Of a stretch of DNA of 64,000 nt, positions 57,090-64,000 are shown piece by piece; the first letter of the stretch is position 1; every line of letters begins with the position of its first letter. Below the pieces are notes generated by a model that did no database searches, had not been told where the DNA came from, and worked only from the letters and a program-made list of their open reading frames with translations. The stretch covers positions 682,001 to 746,000 of the forward strand of contig NZ_CP015520.1 of assembly GCF_001647085.1 (NCBI RefSeq), read 5' to 3'. This DNA is from Thermococcus piezophilus. Its GTDB lineage: Archaea; Methanobacteriota_B; Thermococci; Thermococcales; Thermococcaceae. The position numbers and the translations under genes were made by a program.

Positions 57090-57909
57090 TCTTCATTGTG
57101 TACTTTGGGTACACCTCGTTCGAGAACCTCACAAACTTTGCCCTCCGTGGGGAGAGTTTTATGGTTATCTCAGTCTCTGGCTCTAGGTAGGTGTAGAACT
57201 GCCCATCGATCGCCAGTATTATCTCCCTGGTGAGGGCCATGTTCCTCACGTCTATCTTGCTGTACGACGGCACTATCATTGGCCTCGAGCTTAGCGCTAT
57301 CGGTGCGAGGGGTGCTATGACGATTACATCAAGCCTCGGATCCACGAAGGGCCCTCCCGAGGACATGGCGTAGCCCGTTGATCCTGTCGGTGTTGAGACT
57401 ATCAGCCCGTCGGCTCTGATTTCATCGGCGAGGCCTTCGTCTATGTAATACCTCAGATGGATTATCTTTCCGGGTATGCCCGTTAGAATGGCCACTTCGT
57501 TGAGGGCATCAGGGACTACATTCTCGCCATTTAGGTATGTTCTCAGCTTTATGCGTTCGTCTATATGATAATCACCCTCAATTAGCTTGCTCAGGGCAAA
57601 AAAAGCCTCGTGGGGTTCAACCTCTGTGAGAAAACCGAGCGTCCCCATGTTGATGCCCAACAAAGGTATCTCCTTCTTGGTTTTGTGTTCTACTCTGAGA
57701 ATCGTCCCATCTCCCCCGATAACGATAATAAAATCGACGTCGAAGTCCTCCAGCGGGAGGACATCTTCCTCCTGAAATTCGGCCAGGTATCTGTGTGTGT
57801 CGGTATCCACATACACCTCGTAACCGCTGACCTTGAGGAAGTCGTAGACCTTATATGCGAGCTTGAGGGCTGCCTCTTTATCTCTCCTAGCCACTATCCC
57901 AAACTTCAT
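57073..57909 (-). CDS. nadK: NAD kinase
   Basis: Phosphorylates NAD (possibly with polyphosphate or ATP) to NADP. Contains [17 protein letters not shown] (GGDGT motif), [20 protein letters not shown] and [17 protein letters not shown]. About 278 residues from ATG 57909. The start overlaps the end of the flippase-like gene by 23 bases. It is the last gene of a leftward string of membrane, RNA-modification and cofactor genes. Confidence 0.93.
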
Positions 57910-58957
57910 GGTTGTCAATTCTCCCTTCTTCAGTTAAACCTTTCTTTTTCTTATCTTCCCTGAGCTTAACGCCAAAGTGGGTTGTGAGGAAGCCGCCGAG
58001 AACCGTTGGTATCCAGTAAGATATCAGCCTATCTATGAGCGTTGCGGTAACGGCGAAGTTCTTATCTATGCCTAGGAGGATGTAGACACCCGAGTTTATG
58101 GCCTCTATAAATCCTGCACCGCCTGGAATAATGCTTATCAAACCTGCGACAACGCCTATCATCTGCACGACCATGATCTCCTCAAGGCCAACTGGGTATT
58201 TAATGCTCAGGAAGATGAAGTAGGAGCGGAGAAGGGTAAGGAACCAGAAAGCGAAGGAATACGCTAGGGCCAGTAAGAAGGCTTTTTTGTCTTTCAGGAG
58301 GAGTTTAAAGCCCTTCTGGAACTTGGGGACGTTTACCTCGATGTTGTGGATGAACTTCTCCTCGTACTTTTTTGCCTTCTTTGGCATCAGCCGGGAGATC
58401 AGCCCAAAGAACCAGTAGAGAATCCTCTTGGTTCTCCTCTCGTTCAGGAGTATAACAAGCGTTATTACGATCAAGGCGGCAAGGATTGCGTTGAGGACGA
58501 GCAGGGTTATCATCAGCGTCGTTGAGCCTAAGCGATAGACGTAAACCATAGAAAGGAACAGCATAACGATGACCGGAATGAGGTCGAGGATTCTGTCGGC
58601 CATTATTGTGGCAAAAACTGGGCCGTATGTCTCATTGGAGCGCTTTGAGAGGTAGTACATCCTCATAGGCTCACCGCCGCCGCGGGCCCCAGGTGTGACG
58701 TTGTTCACAAAAACGCCCACGAATATCGCGCCCAGAATCGTCCTAAAGGAGGCGTTTATGTTGAGGCTCTTGAGGAGCACCCCCCAGCGAAGGGCCCAGA
58801 GAACAACACCCGCAATGTAAACGAGCACGGCGAGTATGAAGTAGTCAAGCCTCGCTTTTTTTAGAACGCCTATTACATCCTCTACTCCCGCCCACCAGAT
58901 GAGCAGGATTATTATGAGGATTCCAAAGGTGAGGAAGCCGACCTTCTTCCAGTCCAT
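57887..58957 (-). CDS. Flippase-like integral membrane protein (UPF0104/LPG-synthase TM family)
   Basis: 356 residues with about eight or nine transmembrane helices. The family signature is [20 protein letters not shown], followed by [20 protein letters not shown] and [20 protein letters not shown]. The family includes lysyl-phosphatidylglycerol flippase domains and dolichol-linked sugar transporters; the lipid handled here is unknown. It starts two bases after the methyltransferase stop, in one operon with it. Confidence 0.85.
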   Translation of the reverse strand: MDWKKVGFLTFGILIIILLIWWAGVEDVIGVLKKARLDYFILAVLVYIAGVVLWALRWGVLLKSLNINASFRTILGAIFVGVFVNNVTPGARGGGEPMRMYYLSKRSNETYGPVFATIMADRILDLIPVIVMLFLSMVYVYRLGSTTLMITLLVLNAILAALIVITLVILLNERRTKRILYWFFGLISRLMPKKAKKYEEKFIHNIEVNVPKFQKGFKLLLKDKKAFLLALAYSFAFWFLTLLRSYFIFLSIKYPVGLEEIMVVQMIGVVAGLISIIPGGAGFIEAINSGVYILLGIDKNFAVTATLIDRLISYWIPTVLGGFLTTHFGVKLREDKKKKGLTEEGRIDNHEVWDSG

Positions 58958-58959
58958 GC

Positions 58960-60108
58960 CTACACCTTCCTCAGTTTTGCTATGAAGAAGCCCTGGGTAA
59001 GGTGTTTGTGGGGATAAAACCTCTGGACCTCGTCCATACCAATACCAGACGAGCCTATAAAGAGACCCTGCTCTTCAAGCTTTAAACCTTTGTGCACCAT
59101 GTAGCGCACGTTGGCCTCGTTCTCCTCGTAGCTCAGCGTGCAGGTGGAGTAAACGAGAATGCCTCCCTTCTTGAGGGACTTTATCGCTGCGTTGATGAAG
59201 TGCCTCTGATAGCGGGCGGTGGCTTCAATATCTTTAGGCGTCCTACCCTCCCAGAGCTTGGGTCTTATGCCGAGGGCTGTGCATGGAGCGTCGAGGAGTA
59301 TCTTATCCGCCTCTATTCCAAGCTCGGGTAGTTTTCGGGAGTCCATGTGGAGAAGCTTGACGTTCTTGACGCCGAGCCTCTTTAGCTCTTCTTCCATCTT
59401 CCTCAGTCTGTTCTTGGACTTGTCGATGGCAATTATCTCTCCGCGGTTTTCCATCAACTGGGCTATGTGGCTCGTCTTCCCGCCTGGAGCGGCGGCCATA
59501 TCGACTATCAGCTCCTCCTCGCTCGGCTCAAGAACCCTCGCCACCACCATTGAGGGCAGGCTCTGGGCATAGAAGAAGCCCTCTTTAAAGCTCTCCAGCT
59601 CGCTCAGGCTCGGTAACTTGAACTTCGGCAGGGTTACCTCCACGGCTATGCCTCTGGTCGAGGTTATCATCTCTTTGGCGCTCATCTTTGCTATGCCAAT
59701 CCCAACGAGAAGGCCTTTCGGATCGCGAATCTCGACCTCGTCACCGGGCTTTATCTTCTTGTCCGCCTGAAGGACTCCAGGGGCGTAGAGCATTGCTCCT
59801 TGATAAACGCTTTCCGCCGCGAACTTGTTGGCCCTTACGACGGGTAAGTCCGGCTCGTAATCATCTGGAAAGTTAGGGCCTTCCCTCTCGAAGTATATAC
59901 CCTCCTTGAGGTAGGGGCTTCGTTTTGGCTTCAGTCCCTCTTTCCTCAGGGTGGACATCAGCTTGGAGCGGCTCGTCTTGAGGGTATTGACTCTAATGTA
60001 GTACTTCTCCACGGGCCTCCTGAGGGAGGCCATTATCTCCTTGGCTTCACTCCCGAAGAGCTTTTGGTAGTACTCCCTGAGCTTGGGAGGAAACGCCTCC
60101 TCGTACAC
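58960..60108 (-). CDS. NSUN-type RNA cytosine-5 methyltransferase with PUA domain
   Basis: 382 residues. An N-terminal region and PUA domain (about 100-180, KIKPGDEVEIRDPKGLLVGI) are followed by a Rossmann methyltransferase: MAAAPGGKTSHIAQLM (SAM), LLDAPCTALGIRPKLW (catalytic PC motif) and YSTCTLSYEENEANV (TC motif). The PUA insertion matches NSUN6-like archaeal enzymes that methylate C72 of tRNA. GTG 60108 is the start, three bases after the stop of the DUF3201 gene. Confidence 0.88.
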   Translation of the reverse strand: MYEEAFPPKLREYYQKLFGSEAKEIMASLRRPVEKYYIRVNTLKTSRSKLMSTLRKEGLKPKRSPYLKEGIYFEREGPNFPDDYEPDLPVVRANKFAAESVYQGAMLYAPGVLQADKKIKPGDEVEIRDPKGLLVGIGIAKMSAKEMITSTRGIAVEVTLPKFKLPSLSELESFKEGFFYAQSLPSMVVARVLEPSEEELIVDMAAAPGGKTSHIAQLMENRGEIIAIDKSKNRLRKMEEELKRLGVKNVKLLHMDSRKLPELGIEADKILLDAPCTALGIRPKLWEGRTPKDIEATARYQRHFINAAIKSLKKGGILVYSTCTLSYEENEANVRYMVHKGLKLEEQGLFIGSSGIGMDEVQRFYPHKHLTQGFFIAKLRKV

Positions 60109-60110
60109 GA

Positions 60111-60623
60111 CTAAACCTCCAGGGCGCCGAGGGATTTGGCGAAGGCTATGAACTCCATAAGGCCCTTCTTGAGCTCATCAACACTCTTAAAATCGGCCTC
60201 GAACTGGAAAACCTCCTCGTCACTCTGGGCTATCCGCTCTATAATCTCATCGACGCTCGCCCTTTTAGTTGGTCCGTAGATGTCGTCGAGGAAGTTGGTT
60301 CCCCCGTAGATGAAGGCCTCGTCAAAGCTCTCCACGAACCTCTCAACGAGCTCCCTTCCCACTTTTTCCTTTGGGATCGCAAAGACGAAGTAGTATCCCT
60401 GAAGGGTAACGCCCACCTCTCCCTGCGGCTTTATCTCGAAGGCCGGGTGGGGATACTTCATCAGCTTCCATTCGCCGTCGAGGTAGATGTAGGCGCCAAA
60501 GACCTCCTCGACGTCCTCGACCTTGAAGCCAAGTCCGGGAAGTTCGGCCTTTAGCTCTTCGTTGAGCCTGAAGATGCTCTCCCACATCCCATTGAGGAAC
60601 TCGTGAACTTCTCTCACGTCCAT
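60111..60623 (-). CDS. DUF3201 protein
   Basis: 170 residues. Cytosolic alpha/beta protein with NGMWESIFRLNEELKAELPG, FEIKPQGEVGVTLQGYYFVF and a helical C-terminus (FKSVDELKKGLMEFIAFAKS). I recall it as DUF3201, a Thermococcales family solved structurally but of unknown role. ATG 60623 follows GGTGAGAGAA. It is co-transcribed with the methyltransferase gene three bases downstream. Confidence 0.75.
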   Translation of the reverse strand: MDVREVHEFLNGMWESIFRLNEELKAELPGLGFKVEDVEEVFGAYIYLDGEWKLMKYPHPAFEIKPQGEVGVTLQGYYFVFAIPKEKVGRELVERFVESFDEAFIYGGTNFLDDIYGPTKRASVDEIIERIAQSDEEVFQFEADFKSVDELKKGLMEFIAFAKSLGALEV

Positions 60624-60673
60624 TTCTCTCACCAGAAAAGGGAAAGGTGGGGGGCTTAAAAACTTTCATCCGT

Positions 60674-61573
60674 TCATTTAATCAGATTCTGGAGCATGTT
60701 GTTCAGCTCTCCCATTATATCGGTCTGGATGGTTTCGTCAACGGTCGCCAGCTCCATCTTGTAGTTCATATTCAGCACGGTGATGTCAAGGTATATCTCG
60801 GCCCTTACCCTGCTGACCTCGCCGTTCTTTATGTGTTCAGCCCAGACTCTAGGAAGGACCTTAATGTCAATTAACGTCTCAACGTCAACCGTTCCGTACC
60901 CCCTGGCCGGGAGAACCACGCTCTTGACTATGGTACCCTGGCCTATTTTGATGTCGTTGGCGTATATCGTGTATCCGACGCCACTTATGGGCAGCGGGAA
61001 CGGGTTGGGGTTGTAGAGCTTCAGGTGGTTAATTATCACGGCGTTGTCTCCCCGAGTTCCCGCCCAGTCTGTTGTCGTCTCGAGTAGTGCCGGGGTCTTG
61101 GCGATGCCTACGTCTCTGCTCTCGGCGGTTATGTTGAGATACTGAAGTATGTCCTCGCTTATCTGGGTGGTCACGTTCTCGTCTATCGGCACCACTCCAA
61201 AGAGCTTGCCCCGCAGGTGAAAGACGACGTAGCCCTTCTGTCCGTTGTCCATGTATCTCACGAGGGCATCGACGAGGTTTCTGTTGTCTATGGCTATGGC
61301 AAGGGTGATGTCCCTTTTCGTGGCCCCGTAGTCGAACTTCTCCACGCTCGCCACAGGGATACCTAGGAAGTCAAGGCTGGTGTTCTCCACCGACGCTGGA
61401 ACGAGCAGGGGCTTGTCGAGGTGCGCCGTTATCCATATCTCGGTCGTGTTCTGATCGACATAGCCCCATTGGGCCTGGATGCTGGGCTGGATCGTGAGCA
61501 CCGCGTAGGCGACGTAACCGAGCCACAGAATGATAGCGAGGAATATGCCTGCCATGGCTATTTTCCAGTTCAT
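60674..61573 (-). CDS. Membrane-anchored LEA14-like (WHy/LEA_2) protein
   Basis: 299 residues. One N-terminal transmembrane helix (IAMAGIFLAIILWLGYVAYA) anchors two successive LEA14-like beta-sandwich domains outside the membrane. The second has HLKLYNPNPFPLPISGVGYT, the family hallmark, and a similar pattern recurs in the first (ITLAIAIDNRNLVDALVRYM). Such domains are linked to desiccation or surface-stress tolerance in plants; in archaea the function is unknown. ATG 61573 follows GGTGAGAGAA. Confidence 0.8.
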   Translation of the reverse strand: MNWKIAMAGIFLAIILWLGYVAYAVLTIQPSIQAQWGYVDQNTTEIWITAHLDKPLLVPASVENTSLDFLGIPVASVEKFDYGATKRDITLAIAIDNRNLVDALVRYMDNGQKGYVVFHLRGKLFGVVPIDENVTTQISEDILQYLNITAESRDVGIAKTPALLETTTDWAGTRGDNAVIINHLKLYNPNPFPLPISGVGYTIYANDIKIGQGTIVKSVVLPARGYGTVDVETLIDIKVLPRVWAEHIKNGEVSRVRAEIYLDITVLNMNYKMELATVDETIQTDIMGELNNMLQNLIK

Positions 61574-61626
61574 TTCTCTCACCGTTTTTTGTTATGGTAT
61601 TTGTGAGTTTAAATGTTTTCAGGCCA

Positions 61627-63999
61627 TCAGGAGGCCCTGCCTTTCCGGTATGTGTAGATCACCGTCAGCACTACGAGGATTCCCACGACCACTGCAAGGT
61701 TCCTGAGGTTGGTGGAGGTCTTGGTGTTTTCCTGAACCGTTACGTCAATCGTCTTCTCAAAGATGTAGACGTTGTCATCTCCCTGGTTCGGGTCTCCAAC
61801 GGCCCTGATCCTTAGCTGGATCTTGTAATCCTTCGGGATGGCGTCACTGTCGACCCTCAGGATTATGACCCCTTCTCCCGTCGCCCCCGGTGCAAGGTCA
61901 CCGACGTAGTCCGTTCTCTTGTCGAGGGTGAAGGGCTGATCAGCCTTCACAACACCCTCCATGAGCACGCTCGTGGCCTTCTCTCCTCCCGTGTTCTTCA
62001 GGGTAATGTAGACCTTGACGCTCTCCCCCTGGAGGGGCTCGGGTTCAAATCTAACGTTTACGACCTCTATATTCGGCTTGGCGGCGATTATAACGGGGAC
62101 CCTTAGCGTAACGTTCTTCTCCATCCCGAGGTCGTTGGTATACGTTACTAAGAGCGGGATTTCGTAGATTCCCGAGGTGGCGTTCTCTGCAACGTCGACC
62201 CTGAAGGAGGCCTTTGCCGAGTCGCCCTTGCCGAGCGTTCCGAGGTTTATGAGCTGCTGGCTCGTTTCACTCAGCTTGAACGGCCACGACGGCTGGGGCT
62301 TCAGGATCACCGTCCTCGCGGTTCCGGTTCCAACGTTGTCCACCTGGAGGTCGATTTCCACGTTGCCCGTTCCAGGGAGGACCTTGCCAGGTGATGTTAA
62401 GACTTTCGACAGGAGAAGCTCCGCCTTTCCGGTGATGTCTATGCCGACCAACCTCTCGTCGCTTATCTCCTTATCGTCGGGTGCGCTCAGGTACTTCAGC
62501 TCCACCCGAAGGGGGTATATCCCGTTCTCGAGCTTGTCGTTGACCTTAATCCTGAACTCCAGCGTCGCTTCCTGGCCCGGTTCGAGCTCGGCAATGTACT
62601 TTACGTTGTCCTCCCCAACCGGCAGGAATGCCTCGACGTTCTGTCTGGCGAGCTCCCCCATTATCTGGTTAAGCGCCGTCTGAATGCTCTCGCTCAGCCC
62701 TTCACTCCCTTGAATGGGGATCTGGGAAAGGGCCGAGAGGTCGACGTTCTTGACCTCCCCCTGTATCGGCACCTGGTAGGGGATTATCTTGAGGCTCAGG
62801 GCTTTGACGGATTGGGCCCCGGTGTTCTTTATCGTGAATCTTACCGTGAACGTATCGCCGGGGCTTATCTCTTTCGGAATCGTCTTGACATTTGTTATCT
62901 CGATGAAGCCTTCCCTATTCCTGCTGACAGTCAGGGCAACGAAGTTGTAGCTCTGGACCATCTTCATGTTGGAGCCCAGCCCAGTGAAGTACACGACGCC
63001 GACGTAGAGGGGATACGTTCCCACATCCGCGTTGGGGTTTATCTTTATCCGGAAGGTAAGCGTGGCGTTCTCCTTCCCTTCCAAGTATTCGATGTACTGA
63101 ACCGCGCTTCCTTCGGGGTAGAAGACGCTCTGGGAAACTCCGCTCTGGCTCAGGGCCATCGATATGGCACTCGCTATCGAGGAACTCTCGTTGAAGCTCA
63201 TTGGTGTCGGGGAGACGAAGACGTTGAGGTAGCGGACCTTTAATGCGCCCTCGTTCTTGAGGTGGACCTTAATAGTTATCGTATCGCCGGGCTGAACTGT
63301 ATCGGGCATTTCAACGCTCGGGATCACAACTCCCGGGGCAGTGGCGGCCCTCCACTCCGGCGGCCCGCTTATACTTACCTTGATTCCATTGGGATAAACC
63401 TCCAGTACCGTTACGTAGACCTTCTCGTCGTCCACATCAACTTCTACCGTCTCGCCTTCCCTGACTGGAGTTATGTCGGGATAGGTTATCTGCATCAGAA
63501 CGTCTTCCTTCCTGATTCCGAGTTCTGGATGCTCCTCAATGGTCCGCATCACGGCATCGGCGATTTCCGTCGGAGATGCGCTCTGGAGCCACTGGTAGAA
63601 TCCAAAGGCATTGGCTATCAGGCAGGCGTTGAAAGCGGTGCTGTCATTGACGTACTGGGAACACGCCTCCACGTCGTAGCCCTGAGTTTCGGCGAGGGCC
63701 AGCAGGAACTCCGGATTGAGGAGGAGCCTCTGAATCTTCTCGGGGTCGGGCACGTATATCGTCTTGTACTCGGCGTTGAGTATCTTCCCGTTCTTTAGTA
63801 TCACAAGGAAGGCGTAGTACTCCCCGTTTCCGTAGTCCTTCTGTGTGTCCACCAGTGAGATCACGAGCGGTCCCACGAGTATGGCCTCCCCCTTGCTCAG
63901 GTAGCCCTCGAAGAGAGGGCTTCCCTGCGAGGCGCTTACGCCCGATGCGAACAGGCTTGTGATGAGGAGCAGGATAAGAGTTCCGGCTACTTTTTTCAT
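61627..63999 (-). CDS. Large surface protein with CARDB-like repeats (COG1361 type)
   Basis: 790 residues, complete within the window. Signal peptide MKKVAGTLILLLITSLFASG. At about 140-190 there is a domain with TPVREGETVEVDVDDEKVYV. Several tandem beta-sandwich repeats of the CARDB/NPCBM-like type follow (about 230-370, 375-530, 545-640, 645-750), each with a TFRIKI or TVRF strand and TGAQ/GT loops. One C-terminal transmembrane helix (LAVVVGILVVLTVIYTYRK) precedes a basic end. Likely a glycosylated cell-envelope or adhesion-like protein. The start ATG is at 63999, preceded by no more sequence, so the promoter is not visible. Confidence 0.8.
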   Translation of the reverse strand: MKKVAGTLILLLITSLFASGVSASQGSPLFEGYLSKGEAILVGPLVISLVDTQKDYGNGEYYAFLVILKNGKILNAEYKTIYVPDPEKIQRLLLNPEFLLALAETQGYDVEACSQYVNDSTAFNACLIANAFGFYQWLQSASPTEIADAVMRTIEEHPELGIRKEDVLMQITYPDITPVREGETVEVDVDDEKVYVTVLEVYPNGIKVSISGPPEWRAATAPGVVIPSVEMPDTVQPGDTITIKVHLKNEGALKVRYLNVFVSPTPMSFNESSSIASAISMALSQSGVSQSVFYPEGSAVQYIEYLEGKENATLTFRIKINPNADVGTYPLYVGVVYFTGLGSNMKMVQSYNFVALTVSRNREGFIEITNVKTIPKEISPGDTFTVRFTIKNTGAQSVKALSLKIIPYQVPIQGEVKNVDLSALSQIPIQGSEGLSESIQTALNQIMGELARQNVEAFLPVGEDNVKYIAELEPGQEATLEFRIKVNDKLENGIYPLRVELKYLSAPDDKEISDERLVGIDITGKAELLLSKVLTSPGKVLPGTGNVEIDLQVDNVGTGTARTVILKPQPSWPFKLSETSQQLINLGTLGKGDSAKASFRVDVAENATSGIYEIPLLVTYTNDLGMEKNVTLRVPVIIAAKPNIEVVNVRFEPEPLQGESVKVYITLKNTGGEKATSVLMEGVVKADQPFTLDKRTDYVGDLAPGATGEGVIILRVDSDAIPKDYKIQLRIRAVGDPNQGDDNVYIFEKTIDVTVQENTKTSTNLRNLAVVVGILVVLTVIYTYRKGRAS

Positions 64000-64000
64000 C

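Overview
The window looks like a chromosomal segment of a hyperthermophilic archaeon of the order Thermococcales, most likely Thermococcus. The evidence is the linked set radA-nucS, oriC, orc1/cdc6 and the two PolD subunits (the large one carrying an intein). Supporting genes include Kae1, an archaeal triosephosphate isomerase, MTA phosphorylase, ADP-forming acyl-CoA synthetase alpha chains and DUF835/DUF515/DUF211/DUF61 proteins. Promoters are archaeal (BRE/TATA) and Shine-Dalgarno sites are of the GGTG/GAGGTGA type. The exact species cannot be fixed from sequence alone.

Layout. 0-7.2 kb: an FKBP isomerase gene faces a six-gene minus-strand operon for a type IV pilus/Tad-like secretion machine (ATPase, two GspF/TadC membrane proteins, DUF515 and two uncharacterised partners) with no visible pilin. 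7.2-20.1 kb: a permuted GTPase, a tRNA methyltransferase, an OPT transporter, FAH hydrolase, amino-acid permease, trpS, an acyl-CoA synthetase alpha chain and an SLC13 permease. Several accessory genes here are broken by small indels: a TIGR04076-like gene, the OPT gene, a lipoprotein and a gluzincin-like lipoprotein. 20.1-21.7 kb: two HTH regulators around a DUF211 gene.

21.7-34 kb is a decayed accessory zone. It holds a dead secreted alpha-amylase behind an apparently intact promoter, a cluster of short signal-peptide and membrane proteins, and a nnr (NADHX repair) gene split into two partial copies. One nnr copy carries eleven 10-bp deletions about 60 bp apart. The zone also has a radical SAM gene, a transposase remnant, a secreted protein with an in-frame TGA, remnants of macro-domain, nuclease and LolA-like genes, and intact MTA deaminase and DUF835 genes.

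34-50 kb is the replication core: mtnP, a PAC2 protein, DUF61, nucS, radA, a TrkA-type potassium channel, oriC (inverted ORB elements flanking an AT-rich palindrome), a short conserved gene, cdc6, DP1 and DP2 with a 475-residue DOD intein. ORB-like sequences recur beyond oriC, including three within about 215 bp of the DP1 coding sequence and single ones at the trpS and mtnP/PAC2 promoters.

50-64 kb is mostly housekeeping: tRNA-Gln, tpiA, coaD, a membrane-anchored protein, a second acyl-CoA synthetase alpha chain, a flavin-binding protein, kae1, a second DUF835 gene, NAD kinase, a flippase-like membrane protein, an NSUN-type m5C methyltransferase, DUF3201, an LEA14-like protein and a large CARDB-like surface protein.
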